Assembly (NCBI GenBank): GCA_002162685.1 | Contig: MAAQ01000002.1 | Coordinates: 186,001 to 250,000 of the forward strand | From: Flavobacteriales bacterium 33_180_T64 | Lineage (GTDB): Bacteria; Bacteroidota; Bacteroidia; Flavobacteriales; Flavobacteriaceae | Direction: 5' to 3' | Length of the DNA: 64,000 nt | In this document: positions 45,444 through 54,305 of the stretch, piece after piece | Layout of the letters: each line of letters starts with the position of its first letter | How positions within the stretch are numbered: position 1 is the first letter of the stretch | Translations under genes and position numbers: made by a program | Notes under the pieces: model-generated | Told to the model about the DNA's origin: nothing | The model's database searches: none | The model's input: only the letters and a program-made list of their open reading frames with translations

Positions 45444-46733
45444 TTAGTCATCTTCTAAGATTTGAAGTGTCACCACGTCTATCTTAGTCGAAGAGACTTC
45501 TAATATGGTAAATTTAAAATTTCCAATAATAATTTGATCGTTTATTTGAGGGATTTCTTCAGTCTTGTCAACAATAAGTCCGCCAAGGGTTTCATAATTT
45601 TCTCCCTCAGGAAGATTGAGCTTATAGGTCTCATTAATATAATCGACTTCAAATCGTGCTGAAAACCTATAATTAGTGTCATTAGTTTTCTCTTCAATTA
45701 ATTCAACAATATCATGCTCATCTTCAATTTCACCAACTAATTCTTCAACGATATCTTCAATAGTCATAATACCTGCTGTGCCTCCATATTCATCAATAAC
45801 TACAGCCATGCTTTTACGTTTTTTAGTTAAGCTACTAAGCACATCTTTAACTAACATGGTCGCTGGAACATAAACGACTGGTTTGATTACAGATTTTATA
45901 GTTTGTGGTTTTTTAAACAACTCAAAAGAATGTACATAACCTAAGATGTCATCAATATTGTCATTATAAACTAAAATTTTTGACAATCCTGAATCTATAA
46001 ATAATGTACTAATATTTTTAATAGAATCATTAACCTCAACAGCTGTGATTTCAGTTCGTGGCACCATTACCTCCCGAGTTTTTACTTCGGAAAACTCAAG
46101 TGCATTTTGAAAAATCTGTATTTCACTATCAACCTCATCGTGTTCTTCTACAGATTCCATTTGTTCACTTATATAGTTTCCTAATTCTACTTTGGTCATA
46201 GCAAGTTGAACATCATCACCTTCCGTTTTAAAAAAACGTTTTAAGATCCTGTCAGAAATCCAAATAATAAAAGACGATATAAACCAAAAAAGCAGATAAA
46301 ACAAATACGCAGGAACCGCAAATACCTTTAGAGAAGAATTGGCATAGATTTGAAAAAAGACCTTAGGTAAAAATTCTGCTGTAATTAAAATAACAATTGT
46401 AGAAATGATGGTTTGGGTTAACAAACTTAAATCTGTAAGCAAATATGTGATAACCTGATATTCTGAAGGTAGTATTGACTGAAACCAACTCACTAAAACA
46501 TCTCCCATGACAAAACCATAAATAACCAATGCTATATTGTTACCAATAAGCATAGTGGCAATAAATTTTGATGGCTTTTCGGTAAGTCGTGTTAAAATTC
46601 TAGCAAGAAAATCGCCTTGTTTTTTTTCTATTTCGATATGAATCTTATTAGAAGATACATAAGCAATTTCCATTCCGGAGAAAAAAGCCGAAAGCAATAG
46701 CATAACAATAATGATAACAATGCTAGAGTCCAT
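45444..46733 (-). CDS. CNNM/CBS-domain membrane protein (HlyC/CorC family)
   Basis: 429 residues. An N-terminal CNNM domain (DUF21) has four membrane segments over about 1-170. A pair of CBS domains follows at about 200-330 (REVMVPRTEITAV, then KSMAVVIDEYGGTAGIMTIE), and a CorC/HlyC C-terminal domain at about 345-425. Such proteins are linked to magnesium or other cation export, and one paralogue (GldE) is associated with gliding in Flavobacteriaceae. Location next to lptC and a PPIase does not decide between these, so I leave the symbol blank. It starts 6 bases after the small membrane-protein gene ends. Confidence 0.93.
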   Translation of the reverse strand: MDSSIVIIIVMLLLSAFFSGMEIAYVSSNKIHIEIEKKQGDFLARILTRLTEKPSKFIATMLIGNNIALVIYGFVMGDVLVSWFQSILPSEYQVITYLLTDLSLLTQTIISTIVILITAEFLPKVFFQIYANSSLKVFAVPAYLFYLLFWFISSFIIWISDRILKRFFKTEGDDVQLAMTKVELGNYISEQMESVEEHDEVDSEIQIFQNALEFSEVKTREVMVPRTEITAVEVNDSIKNISTLFIDSGLSKILVYNDNIDDILGYVHSFELFKKPQTIKSVIKPVVYVPATMLVKDVLSSLTKKRKSMAVVIDEYGGTAGIMTIEDIVEELVGEIEDEHDIVELIEEKTNDTNYRFSARFEVDYINETYKLNLPEGENYETLGGLIVDKTEEIPQINDQIIIGNFKFTILEVSSTKIDVVTLQILEDD

Positions 46734-46739
46734 GACTGA

Positions 46740-46928
46740 TTACTTGTTTTTGTTATCGAATTTTTTTCTGAATTTTTTTCTAAAGAAAAACATGAAAATT
46801 GCTAAAGCGCCAAAAATGCAAGAAATGATAACTCTATTACTGTCTTCACCTATATTTGAGATTGCATCCCAAATAAAAAGCACAGCAAAAACTAAGTATA
46901 TATATTGAAAAAATTGAAGGATTTTCAT
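46740..46928 (-). CDS. Small two-helix membrane protein between lptC and the CNNM protein
   Basis: 62 residues with helices at about 6-24 (FFQYIYLVFAVLFIWDAI) and 33-49 (VIISCIFGALAIFMFFF), ending in a very basic tail (RKKFRKKFDNKNK). The basic tail is consistent with a cytoplasmic C-terminus. It fits exactly between lptC and the CNNM gene, 61 and 6 bases from its neighbours, on the same strand. An antisense frame of similar length overlaps it but lacks coding character. Function unknown. Confidence 0.72.
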   Translation of the reverse strand: MKILQFFQYIYLVFAVLFIWDAISNIGEDSNRVIISCIFGALAIFMFFFRKKFRKKFDNKNK

Positions 46929-46989
46929 TTGATAGTTTATTTATTTAATACAAAGATAAAGATGTTTTACAAACAATCTTTTTTCAATA

Positions 46990-47559
46990 TTAATCTTTTA
47001 GAATTCCTTCACCTCTACCTTCTAAAATTGTGTAGTTATTAAACTTTGTATCTGCATCAAAAATATCTCCATAACCATTTCTAGAAGATAAAGATTTTAA
47101 TTGTACAGGGTGATTACTAAACAACCATTCTCGTTTTTGGTCGTAATACATTTGTTCTGCAAACAAACTGTCTTTTTGAGGTGTAACCAGAATAACATTG
47201 CCTTGAAGATCTATTAAGTCGGTAGCATTATAGACAATTGCATAGTCAGCTATTACGATATTTTTTTGATTATTCTCATCATAAAGTGACAGCCGTACTC
47301 CATCTGGAAACTCTGAAAACGAAAACCCTCTATTAGAATAGTCTAGCATTTTCGGGCTTTCTAAAACAGCAATAACCCTTCCTATAGAGTCTTCGGCTTC
47401 AGTATATTTCAAATTGATTTTTCTTGCTTCACCAATAGGCCCGTTTTGAAGAACACCAATTTTTTGAACTTCTTTAAAGTTGTTTTTACATGAAAAAAAC
47501 ATAGTCACAACGATTGCTGTGACTATGTAAATATTAATATGTAAAAATTTTATTTTCAT
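46990..47559 (-). CDS. lptC: LPS export ABC transporter periplasmic protein LptC
   Basis: 189 residues. The N-terminal helix (HINIYIVTAIVVTMFFSC) ends in a lipobox-like Cys24, so it may be a lipoprotein rather than membrane-spanning. The body is a beta-jellyroll of LptC type (LLDYSNRGFSFSEFPDGVRL, then VYNATDLIDLQGNVILVTPQ). LptC passes lipopolysaccharide from LptBFG to LptA. It starts directly after the TPR gene with no gap. Confidence 0.88.
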   Translation of the reverse strand: MKIKFLHINIYIVTAIVVTMFFSCKNNFKEVQKIGVLQNGPIGEARKINLKYTEAEDSIGRVIAVLESPKMLDYSNRGFSFSEFPDGVRLSLYDENNQKNIVIADYAIVYNATDLIDLQGNVILVTPQKDSLFAEQMYYDQKREWLFSNHPVQLKSLSSRNGYGDIFDADTKFNNYTILEGRGEGILKD

Positions 47560-48942
47560 TTATAGGCTTGGAACTTTTACACTCCCTCCAATCCAACATC
47601 CAATGTTGATTGTTGTTCCTGCACAACTACATGTAAAAATTTCAGATTTAGTAGGTGCATTAGCATTATAAGATGTTGCGGCTTGTTGTGCAGCTTTCTT
47701 TAGACCTGGATCTACTCTTCCTGCTTTTAAAGCTTCTTGTGCTGCATACCAGAATACGGCTCTTTTATTAAATGCTGAATCTCCACAGTTTTTTGCACTC
47801 TTAGCATACATGGCTGCAATTTGTAAGTGAGGTGTTCCGTCTGATGGATTTAACTTTAAAGCTTCTCTGTAATAAGTCCTTGCCGAACCATAACTACCAC
47901 GTCTTTTAAAATCATTTGCAATCTTCTTCGCCATCCTTGCTTTTTTGATTGGATCTTCTTGTAAATCGTAAGATTGCTTTACATAAGCATCAGCTTCTTT
48001 CTTTTTACCTTGTTTACGTAAAACTGTAGATACAAAATACTTTGTATCTGCCGATGGTGCAGTTGCATCATAAGCTTTTACCAAATCAATATATAAAGGA
48101 TCATCTGTACATTCTTTGTTGTACATTCTACTTACTGCTCTTTTTAACCAAACGGCATCATTTTTATAGGTTGGAAAATCTTTTCTATATAAAGGAATTA
48201 AATTTTCGCAGTTTGCTAATTGTCCTAAATAGGTATCTAAACTACCTGCAATTTTACCATTAGCTTCTAACTTATCTTGATAGTACTTTTTATACTTAGC
48301 GTCTTTTTTACTTAAAGTCTGTCCGCCATCTTCTTTTTGAATTAAGGCATTTAAAGATTTAGCATACTTTTCATTTAAGTTTTCTAATTGCTCGTTTACA
48401 TCATCATATTTATCAAACACTTTTTGAATTTCAAACTTACCTGCTTTAAATAAATCTACAGTTTTAGTAAAATACACATATAGACCTTTGGTACTTGTAA
48501 AGTTTTCTAAATCTTCAGTATATACTTTATGAAACGCATCATACACTTGTAGGTCTTGAAGGCTTAAATCTTTTTGATTCTCATAGTCTAATAATGCTTT
48601 TTTCTCTAAAATTTTCCCCAATGAATATTTACTAGGATAGTATTCTCTAGCTTTATCTAAAAGTACTTTATAGTCATTTAAAAAGGCTACTTTTTCTGTC
48701 CCTGAAGACTTTTTAATTTTATGCTTTAAAATCCTCTCACCATATTGATATATTGCTCTATTAAATTTCGGACACTTGTTTCTAACTTTCATCCAAGGTT
48801 CGTAAGCTTCATCATATTTTTTACTCTTAACATAGTCATTCATCAATGTTAAGTTAAGCATACACTCTTCATCTTGCTGCGCAAAACTAAAGTTTGTTGC
48901 CATAAACAAAACTGCTATAATTAATGTAATTCTCGTTTTCAT
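47560..48942 (-). CDS. Exported TPR-repeat protein
   Basis: 460 residues with a signal peptide (MKTRITLIIAVLFMATNFSFAQ). Helical TPR-like repeats are visible, most clearly RRGSYGSARTYYREALKLNP followed by PHLQIAAMYAKSAKN near 355-390. The C-terminus carries several cysteines (IFTCSCAGTTINIGCWIGG), unusual for a TPR protein and perhaps disulfide-forming. It lies between an outer-membrane protein and lptC on the same strand and probably works at the envelope as a scaffold. No enzymatic motif was found. Confidence 0.88.
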   Translation of the reverse strand: MKTRITLIIAVLFMATNFSFAQQDEECMLNLTLMNDYVKSKKYDEAYEPWMKVRNKCPKFNRAIYQYGERILKHKIKKSSGTEKVAFLNDYKVLLDKAREYYPSKYSLGKILEKKALLDYENQKDLSLQDLQVYDAFHKVYTEDLENFTSTKGLYVYFTKTVDLFKAGKFEIQKVFDKYDDVNEQLENLNEKYAKSLNALIQKEDGGQTLSKKDAKYKKYYQDKLEANGKIAGSLDTYLGQLANCENLIPLYRKDFPTYKNDAVWLKRAVSRMYNKECTDDPLYIDLVKAYDATAPSADTKYFVSTVLRKQGKKKEADAYVKQSYDLQEDPIKKARMAKKIANDFKRRGSYGSARTYYREALKLNPSDGTPHLQIAAMYAKSAKNCGDSAFNKRAVFWYAAQEALKAGRVDPGLKKAAQQAATSYNANAPTKSEIFTCSCAGTTINIGCWIGGSVKVPSL

Positions 48943-48958
48943 CTTCTTTTATTTTACG

Positions 48959-50263
48959 TTAGTTATATTTTCTTTTTTCAAACCATCTATCGTTTAGTGA
49001 TAGACTTATGTTCATATTAAAAAAGTTTTCCTGTATTAAGTTCTGATCTGTTGTTCCTCGTCTTCCGAACTCAAAACCAATATTAGTATTTGAAAACACT
49101 TTTCCAACTGGTAACCCTACTCCAAAAGACATGCCAAACTCATTTACAGCCTCGTTATTAATTTCTAAACCAGTATTCTCAAAATGAAAACCAGCTCTAT
49201 AGGTAACTCGCTTCCAGTAATTTGAAAACGAAATATAATCTGGAATATAAAACCCACCAATAGATATATTTGAGGCGTTTACAAAATTAGCATTTTCTAT
49301 AGAAACTATAGGATTTGAAAACTCACTAGTGTTTTGTCTAGTATACTCAGCTCCTAAAAACCATTTCCTAGGTTTTCCTATCCCTGCTCCAAACGAAAAT
49401 CTAGATGGCAGTGTAAGATCGGTTTCATCTAAACCTTGAGAAGCTAATCCTGCATCAAATTCGTTAAGTACAAACTCTTCTCCTGTTAAACTATTGATAA
49501 CTACTGTAGCAAATGATCTTTCGTTAAGTGATGATAAATCACTCTTTGGTGAATATGTAACACCTGCTTGAAGTTCCAGTGTTTCATTAATCATAGATTT
49601 ATAAGTCAAACCAATGTTGAAATTTAGACCACTTAAATCTGAACGATTACTCTCTCTTGTTTGGTATTGAACAAGGTTTCCTTCTTCATCATACACAAAC
49701 TCTATAACACTATTTTGTATGTTCCCAAAATTATAATTAACATCGACACCTGCACTTAATTTATCCGTAATTCTATAACCTAAACCAAAAAAGGCTCTAT
49801 TAACTCCACCTTCACCTCGATATCTGTTTTGAATAACATCCTCTTCTCTATCTTCTAACTTATATCCAACCGAAGTATAAGGCACTAGACCAATACCAAA
49901 ACCAAACTTACCGACAGGTATAGACAATGCTAAGTAGTCAAAAGTTGTTGAATTTACCTTAGCCTCTCCTGAGTTCGCTTTTAAATTCAAACTATTATGG
50001 CTAGCTCCTATAGAAAATTTTACTGGACGATTTTCTTCGTTCCAAAGTTTAAGATTTGGTGCTACATGAGATGCAGGATTTCGTAAATTCACATGAATAC
50101 TATCAGTATAAATACTTAATCCACCCATACTTCTATTTTCAACCGTACCCTTAAACTTTAAACTTCCAATTCCGTAGAAAGAGTATGGCGAGGCAGTTCC
50201 TTCTTGCCCATACGACTGTATGGCAAAAAAAGCGACTAAAACTATAACAAGTTTTTTTATCAT
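48959..50263 (-). CDS. Outer-membrane beta-barrel protein (transporter-like)
   Basis: 434 residues with a signal peptide (MIKKLVIVLVAFFAIQSYGQ). About 14 alternating strands are visible, for example FGFGIGLVPYTSVGYKLED, RAFFGLGYRITDKLSAGVD and MSFGVGLPVGKVFSNTNIGF, ending in FNMNISLSLNDRWFEKRKYN. The N-terminal SPYSFYGIGSLKFKGTVENR segment and the length recall FadL/OmpP1-like porins, but I cannot confirm that family. It shares one base with the end of coaX and is followed by the TPR protein gene after 16 bases. Confidence 0.85.
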   Translation of the reverse strand: MIKKLVIVLVAFFAIQSYGQEGTASPYSFYGIGSLKFKGTVENRSMGGLSIYTDSIHVNLRNPASHVAPNLKLWNEENRPVKFSIGASHNSLNLKANSGEAKVNSTTFDYLALSIPVGKFGFGIGLVPYTSVGYKLEDREEDVIQNRYRGEGGVNRAFFGLGYRITDKLSAGVDVNYNFGNIQNSVIEFVYDEEGNLVQYQTRESNRSDLSGLNFNIGLTYKSMINETLELQAGVTYSPKSDLSSLNERSFATVVINSLTGEEFVLNEFDAGLASQGLDETDLTLPSRFSFGAGIGKPRKWFLGAEYTRQNTSEFSNPIVSIENANFVNASNISIGGFYIPDYISFSNYWKRVTYRAGFHFENTGLEINNEAVNEFGMSFGVGLPVGKVFSNTNIGFEFGRRGTTDQNLIQENFFNMNISLSLNDRWFEKRKYN

Positions 50264-50991
50264 TATTGTGAGTTATATTCTAAAATAAAATTCAAACCTT
50301 CTAAAAGAAAATTTGAATTGGCAAATATGCTATTTTTTAATTGGTTTGACAAGAGTTTGGTATCTCCTCCTGTTAAAATAACTGTTAAATCCGAATATTT
50401 TTTAACATATTCATCAATAACACCATCAATTTCTTTTAAAACTCCAAAAACAACACCTGAATGGATTGAGTTTTGAGTTGAATCTCCTAGGATATCTTGA
50501 GGCATTTTAGTATCCAATAAGGGCAAATTCGCTGTTAAGTTATTTAGTGTTTTGTAACGCAATCTAATTCCAGGAGAAATCGCTCCTCCTAAATATTCGT
50601 TTTCTGCATTTATAAAGTCATAAGTAATGCATGTTCCAGCATCAATTATTAAGGCATTATTATCTGGAAATTGTTCAACACATGCGCTTACTAAAGCAAT
50701 ACGATCAGCGCCTAATGTTTTTGGTGTTGCATATAAATTTCTGAAAGGTAATTTTAATTTGTACGATAACTCTAAGACTTTTATTTTTGTGCTTAGCATT
50801 TTAACTTGCGACTCCTTTAATTTCCCTACTGAAGACACTATGGCTTGACTAATATTTTCATGATTCTTAAGCACATCAGCCACGATAGTTTCAAAATCGG
50901 CAAGTTCACCTACAACCTTCTCTTTAAGCCTGCCTCTACTGTAAATTGCAAGCTTAATATGTGTATTACCTACGTCAACAATTAAATTCAT
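50263..50991 (-). CDS. coaX: Type III pantothenate kinase
   Basis: 242 residues of the ASKHA fold. LIVDVGNTHIKLAIY at 3-17 is the phosphate-1 motif with Asp6, TLGADRIALV near 93-102 is the pantothenate-binding segment, and IDAGTCITYDF is phosphate-2. It carries out the first step of coenzyme A synthesis. It is the first gene of the minus-strand run ending with the PPIase; the 190-base gap to its right holds only the tRNA-Phe promoter. I found no exact promoter consensus for it. Confidence 0.95.
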   Translation of the reverse strand: MNLIVDVGNTHIKLAIYSRGRLKEKVVGELADFETIVADVLKNHENISQAIVSSVGKLKESQVKMLSTKIKVLELSYKLKLPFRNLYATPKTLGADRIALVSACVEQFPDNNALIIDAGTCITYDFINAENEYLGGAISPGIRLRYKTLNNLTANLPLLDTKMPQDILGDSTQNSIHSGVVFGVLKEIDGVIDEYVKKYSDLTVILTGGDTKLLSNQLKNSIFANSNFLLEGLNFILEYNSQ

Positions 50992-51130
50992 AAGTACTAT
51001 AAAACGTTAAAACTACAAAACGAGAACTCATTTTCAGTTAATAATTAACCAAATTATAACATTTATTTACATTGAAATCAATGATTTGAGGCAGGAATTA
51101 AATAATAAGTTTAAATTTTTATTATTTCTT

Positions 51131-51161
51131 TTTGTGAATATTAAAAATGGGACTATATTTG
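51131..51161 (+). promoter_or_regulatory. Bacteroidota-type promoter of tRNA-Phe
   Basis: TTTG at 51131-51134 and TATATTTG at 51154-51161, with 19 bases between, match the consensus at both boxes. The tRNA begins at 51183, about 15 bases after the predicted transcription start. Confidence 0.8.
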
Positions 51162-51182
51162 CACTCGCATTTTTATGCAACT

Positions 51183-51255
51183 GGTGCCTTAGCTCAGTTG
51201 GTAGAGCAAAGGACTGAAAATCCTTGTGTCCCTGGTTCGATTCCTGGAGGCACCA
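51183..51255 (+). tRNA. tRNA-Phe, anticodon GAA
   Basis: 73 bases with a complete cloverleaf. The acceptor stem GGTGCCT pairs with AGGCACC and has discriminator A. The anticodon stem AAGGA/TCCTT encloses CTGAAAA with anticodon GAA. The T arm contains GGTTCGATTCC. It has a consensus promoter upstream and a perfect terminator 5 bases after its 3' end, so it is a single-gene transcription unit. Confidence 0.97.
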
Positions 51256-51260
51256 CCATC

Positions 51261-51290
51261 AAAAACCCGATTCAATTGAATCGGGTTTTT
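51261..51290. terminator. Perfect palindromic terminator between tRNA-Phe and the MtfA gene
   Basis: AAAAACCCGATTCAA and TTGAATCGGGTTTTT are exact inverted arms of 15 bases with no loop bases beyond the pairing limit. T-runs occur on both strands, so it can end both the tRNA and the convergent peptidase transcript. Confidence 0.92.
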
Positions 51291-51308
51291 TGGTTTTATA
51301 CATAATTA

Positions 51309-52076
51309 TCAAAGCTTTACACCAAAACAGTCAGCCAACATCTTATACAACTCAGGATGTTTCTTTTTCATTTGTTTTGGCTTTTCAAAAAAATACTCAG
51401 ACGCTACAGCTAAAAATTCAGCCTGCTTAGTTCCTCCATAAGTTCTAATATCAGATTTGTCTCTATTAATAGCTTCCATTTCGTCATGAACTAATTTTAA
51501 CCAAGGAATCGTATATGCTTTTTGCATTAATACCTCAGGAATTCCATCAATTTTGCCATCCATTTTATCTATTAGATGTACAAATTCGTGAATCGCTGTA
51601 TTCCGACCATCATTATCATTTTTAAATCCATGATATAATGCTTTCTTTGATAATATCATTTGACGTTCTAAACGACCACTACCGACAACTCCAGCAATTT
51701 TTCTAGATTTACTTTTATCAGAAAACTCAAAATCTTCATTAAAATAATCTGGGTATAATAAAATCCCACTAACCGTTGGATAATACCATTCCTTAAACGC
51801 AAAAACAGGGATAACAGCACTTGAAGCAATAAGAATTTCATCTAACTCCTTAAGTTCAAATCCAACACTATCAATATAAACTTCGCTTAGAAACTGCATC
51901 ATTCTATTTTGAAAACGCACCTGCTCATTTGTATCAAGGTTTTTATAAAACTCAACCTCTTTCAATAAAACATCATGCCAATGCGAAGGAAATTGTTTTG
52001 CTTTTCTTGAATTCATTTTATAAAATGCATACCCAACAAAAGCAATAAGACCTATAAAGAGTATAAAATACAGCAT
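51309..52076 (-). CDS. MtfA-like zinc-dependent peptidase (M90 family), second paralogue
   Basis: 255 residues, near the usual MtfA length of about 265. One N-terminal membrane helix (3-19) is followed by the MtfA domain: FPSHWHDVLLKEVEFYKNLD, LYPDYFNEDF, then HEFVHLID with HEFVH at 163-167 as the zinc site, and AEFLAVASEYFFEKP with the further Glu ligand. Compared with the first paralogue at 6769-7626, this one has the more typical motif context. The role in this phylum is unknown. It shares a terminator with tRNA-Phe. Confidence 0.9.
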   Translation of the reverse strand: MLYFILFIGLIAFVGYAFYKMNSRKAKQFPSHWHDVLLKEVEFYKNLDTNEQVRFQNRMMQFLSEVYIDSVGFELKELDEILIASSAVIPVFAFKEWYYPTVSGILLYPDYFNEDFEFSDKSKSRKIAGVVGSGRLERQMILSKKALYHGFKNDNDGRNTAIHEFVHLIDKMDGKIDGIPEVLMQKAYTIPWLKLVHDEMEAINRDKSDIRTYGGTKQAEFLAVASEYFFEKPKQMKKKHPELYKMLADCFGVKL

Positions 52077-52412
52077 GTAAGTGAAAATTAATTTGGAGAC
52101 AAATTTTACATATTATCAATCGATTAAATAAAAATAACTTATTTTGCTGTAAAACAGTAGTTATCGAACTCTATTTTGATGACATTATAAATCCAATCAA
52201 AAAACTTTGAGCTTCCGCTAACATTAAAAACATAAAAACTTATCTCCTTGAAAAAGCAGAAAAGTAATTAAATAAAATCTAACTTGTTGTCAGAAATCAA
52301 ATTTCAGCACATGGTATTTTAGATTATTAACTATTTATAAGTGCCAATGAATTTTTGAAACAGAACTTTAATTAGCTTTCAATTCTTCTAAAAAAAAGAA
52401 AACAAATAATAT
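52077..52412. other. 336-base gap before the purine-catabolism operon; no gene seen
   Basis: This divergent gap must hold the operon promoter. No exact TTTG-N19/20-TAnnTTTG was found; the nearest -7 candidate is AATTTTTG at 52350-52357, one mismatch from consensus and 55 bases before the start codon. A small inverted repeat, CTGT-AAA-ACAG, lies at 52147-52157. No open frame of coding character and no RNA gene are visible. Confidence 0.5.
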
Positions 52413-52886
52413 ATGAGTACAAAAGAACAATTCATGAAAGAAGCTGTAACTGCTGCTTTAAAAGGAATGAATAATAATGAAGGTGGCCCCTTTGGTTGCG
52501 TTGTCGTTAAAGACGGAGAAATCATTGGAAGAGGAAACAATAAAGTAACTTCAACCAATGATCCAACAGCGCACGCTGAAGTAACAGCAATAAGAGATGC
52601 TTGTAAAAACTTAAGTTCATTTCAATTAGATGGATGTGAAATTTACACCTCTTGCGAACCTTGCCCTATGTGCTTAGGTGCAATTTATTGGGCTCGACCT
52701 GACAAGGTTTACTACGGAAGCAATCAAGCTGATGCTGCTAATATAGGTTTTGACGACGAGTTTATTTATAAAGAAATCCCATTACCTTATGCAGAAAGAA
52801 GCATTCCGTTTGAGCAGCTTGCTCGCGAGATTGCTTTAGAGCCATTTCAAGAATGGTCAAAAAAAGAAGATAAAACTGAATACTAG
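52413..52886 (+). CDS. Guanine deaminase (CDA-fold nucleoside deaminase family)
   Basis: 157 residues of the cytidine/deoxycytidylate deaminase fold. The zinc site is PTAHAEVTAI, with His54 and catalytic Glu56, plus SCEPCPMCLGA with Cys84 and Cys87. The C-terminal part EIPLPYAERSIPFEQL fits the GuaD subgroup. Guanine to xanthine is the likely reaction, supported by the xanthine dehydrogenase genes that start 3 bases downstream. Other members of the fold act on tRNA adenosine (TadA), but the operon context argues against that. It is the first gene of the purine-catabolism operon. Confidence 0.9.
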   Translation: MSTKEQFMKEAVTAALKGMNNNEGGPFGCVVVKDGEIIGRGNNKVTSTNDPTAHAEVTAIRDACKNLSSFQLDGCEIYTSCEPCPMCLGAIYWARPDKVYYGSNQADAANIGFDDEFIYKEIPLPYAERSIPFEQLAREIALEPFQEWSKKEDKTEY

Positions 52887-52889
52887 TTA

Positions 52890-54305
52890 ATGATAACCTT
52901 TATTCTAAATAATAAAACCATTAAAACTCCTGAGCATTCTGGGATGACCTTACTAGACTTTGTAAGATATGAACAACGTCTTACAGGCACCAAAATTGGA
53001 TGTCGCGAAGGGGATTGTGGTGCATGTACTGTTTTAGTCGGTTCTTTAAATAATCATGAAACTATAGATTACCAAAGCATTACCTCCTGTATTTCTCCTT
53101 TAGGAAACGCACATGGCAAGCACATCGTAACTGTTGAAGGTGCAAATCTTCAAAACAAACTAACTACTGTTCAAGAAGCGATGAAAGCTAATTATGCTAC
53201 GCAATGCGGATTTTGCACACCTGGATTTGTAGTTTCCTTAACAGGCTTTGCGTTATCAAGTTCTGAAAAAAATCAAAAGAATGCACTAGATGCTATTAGT
53301 GGAAATATCTGTAGATGTACAGGTTACAAAGCCATAGAAAAAGCCACTCATCAAGTCGTTGAAAAATTAGAAAACCATAACAATCTAATATCTTTTGATT
53401 GGTTAATAAATAACGAATTTATACCTCAATATTTTAAAACTATTCCGAAACGATTAAAAGATTTAGAATTAAAAAGCAGCAATCAACCTGAAGGAAAATT
53501 TGTCGCTGGCGGAACCGATTTATATGTTCAACAAGCAGATCATCTCATAGATAAAGCTGTGCATCTTATAAGTATAAAAGATGATTTAAAAGGCATTACT
53601 ATTGAAAACAATCATTGTACAATTGGCGCAAACTCAACGGTATCTGATTTATGGAATCATAGAACATTAAATACTATTTTTAAAAACTTAAAAAAACATT
53701 TAAAGTTAGTTTCTTCAGAACAAATTAGAAATATGGCATCACTTGGAGGGAACATAGTGAACGCCTCACCTATTGGCGATATGACTATTTTCTTTTTAGC
53801 ATTGAATAGCACGATCTCTATTATAAATAAAGATAAAAAAGAACGCTCGATTCCGTTAAAAGCCTTTTATCAAGGTTACAAAACTTATGATTTAAAAGAA
53901 GGAGAACTTCTAAAAACTATAAGTTTCAAACGCCCGATGGCACACGCTTATTTCAATTTCGAAAAAGTCAGTAAACGGACACATTTAGATATTGCTAGTG
54001 TAAACTCTGCAATTTATATGACTATTGAAAATAATTTCATTTCTGAAGCCCATGTATCTATAGGTGGAGTTGCTGCAATTCCGAAGTATTTACATAATAC
54101 TTCAAAATTCTTAACAGGAAAAAACTTGTCTTCGGAAACGATAATCGAAGCAAATAATGTGCTTCAAAACGAAATCTCTCCTATAAGTGATGTTCGGGGC
54201 ACAAATGGCTATAAGCGTTTACTTGGAAGGCAATTATTTTTTGCGCATTTTATCGAATTATTTCCAGAGCAATTCACCCTAAACGATTTTGCACAACATG
54301 CATAA
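52890..54305 (+). CDS. xdhA: Xanthine dehydrogenase small subunit (FeS and FAD)
   Basis: 471 residues. The N-terminal [2Fe-2S] ferredoxin part has GCREGDCGACTVL (Cys38, 43, 46) and Cys67; the second cluster has QCGFCTPGF (Cys106, 109) and CRCTGY (Cys141, 143). An FAD-binding domain follows at about 185-460, with FVAGGTDLYVQ and NMASLGGNIVNASPIGDM. It passes electrons from the molybdenum subunit to NAD. Its stop overlaps the start of the large subunit by 8 bases, so translation is coupled. Confidence 0.95.
   Translation: MITFILNNKTIKTPEHSGMTLLDFVRYEQRLTGTKIGCREGDCGACTVLVGSLNNHETIDYQSITSCISPLGNAHGKHIVTVEGANLQNKLTTVQEAMKANYATQCGFCTPGFVVSLTGFALSSSEKNQKNALDAISGNICRCTGYKAIEKATHQVVEKLENHNNLISFDWLINNEFIPQYFKTIPKRLKDLELKSSNQPEGKFVAGGTDLYVQQADHLIDKAVHLISIKDDLKGITIENNHCTIGANSTVSDLWNHRTLNTIFKNLKKHLKLVSSEQIRNMASLGGNIVNASPIGDMTIFFLALNSTISIINKDKKERSIPLKAFYQGYKTYDLKEGELLKTISFKRPMAHAYFNFEKVSKRTHLDIASVNSAIYMTIENNFISEAHVSIGGVAAIPKYLHNTSKFLTGKNLSSETIIEANNVLQNEISPISDVRGTNGYKRLLGRQLFFAHFIELFPEQFTLNDFAQHA

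Noticed and set aside
46711-46908. 65-residue plus-strand frame opposite the small membrane protein
   Set aside because: The minus-strand frame has proper helices, a basic tail and operon spacing; this one does not.
52147-52157. CTGT-AAA-ACAG as an operator of the purine operon
   Set aside because: Four-base arms are expected by chance in AT-rich DNA, and it lies 255 bases or more from the start codon.
54289-54297. TTG at 54289 as the start of xdhB
   Set aside because: An ATG three codons later overlaps the xdhA stop in the usual coupled manner.
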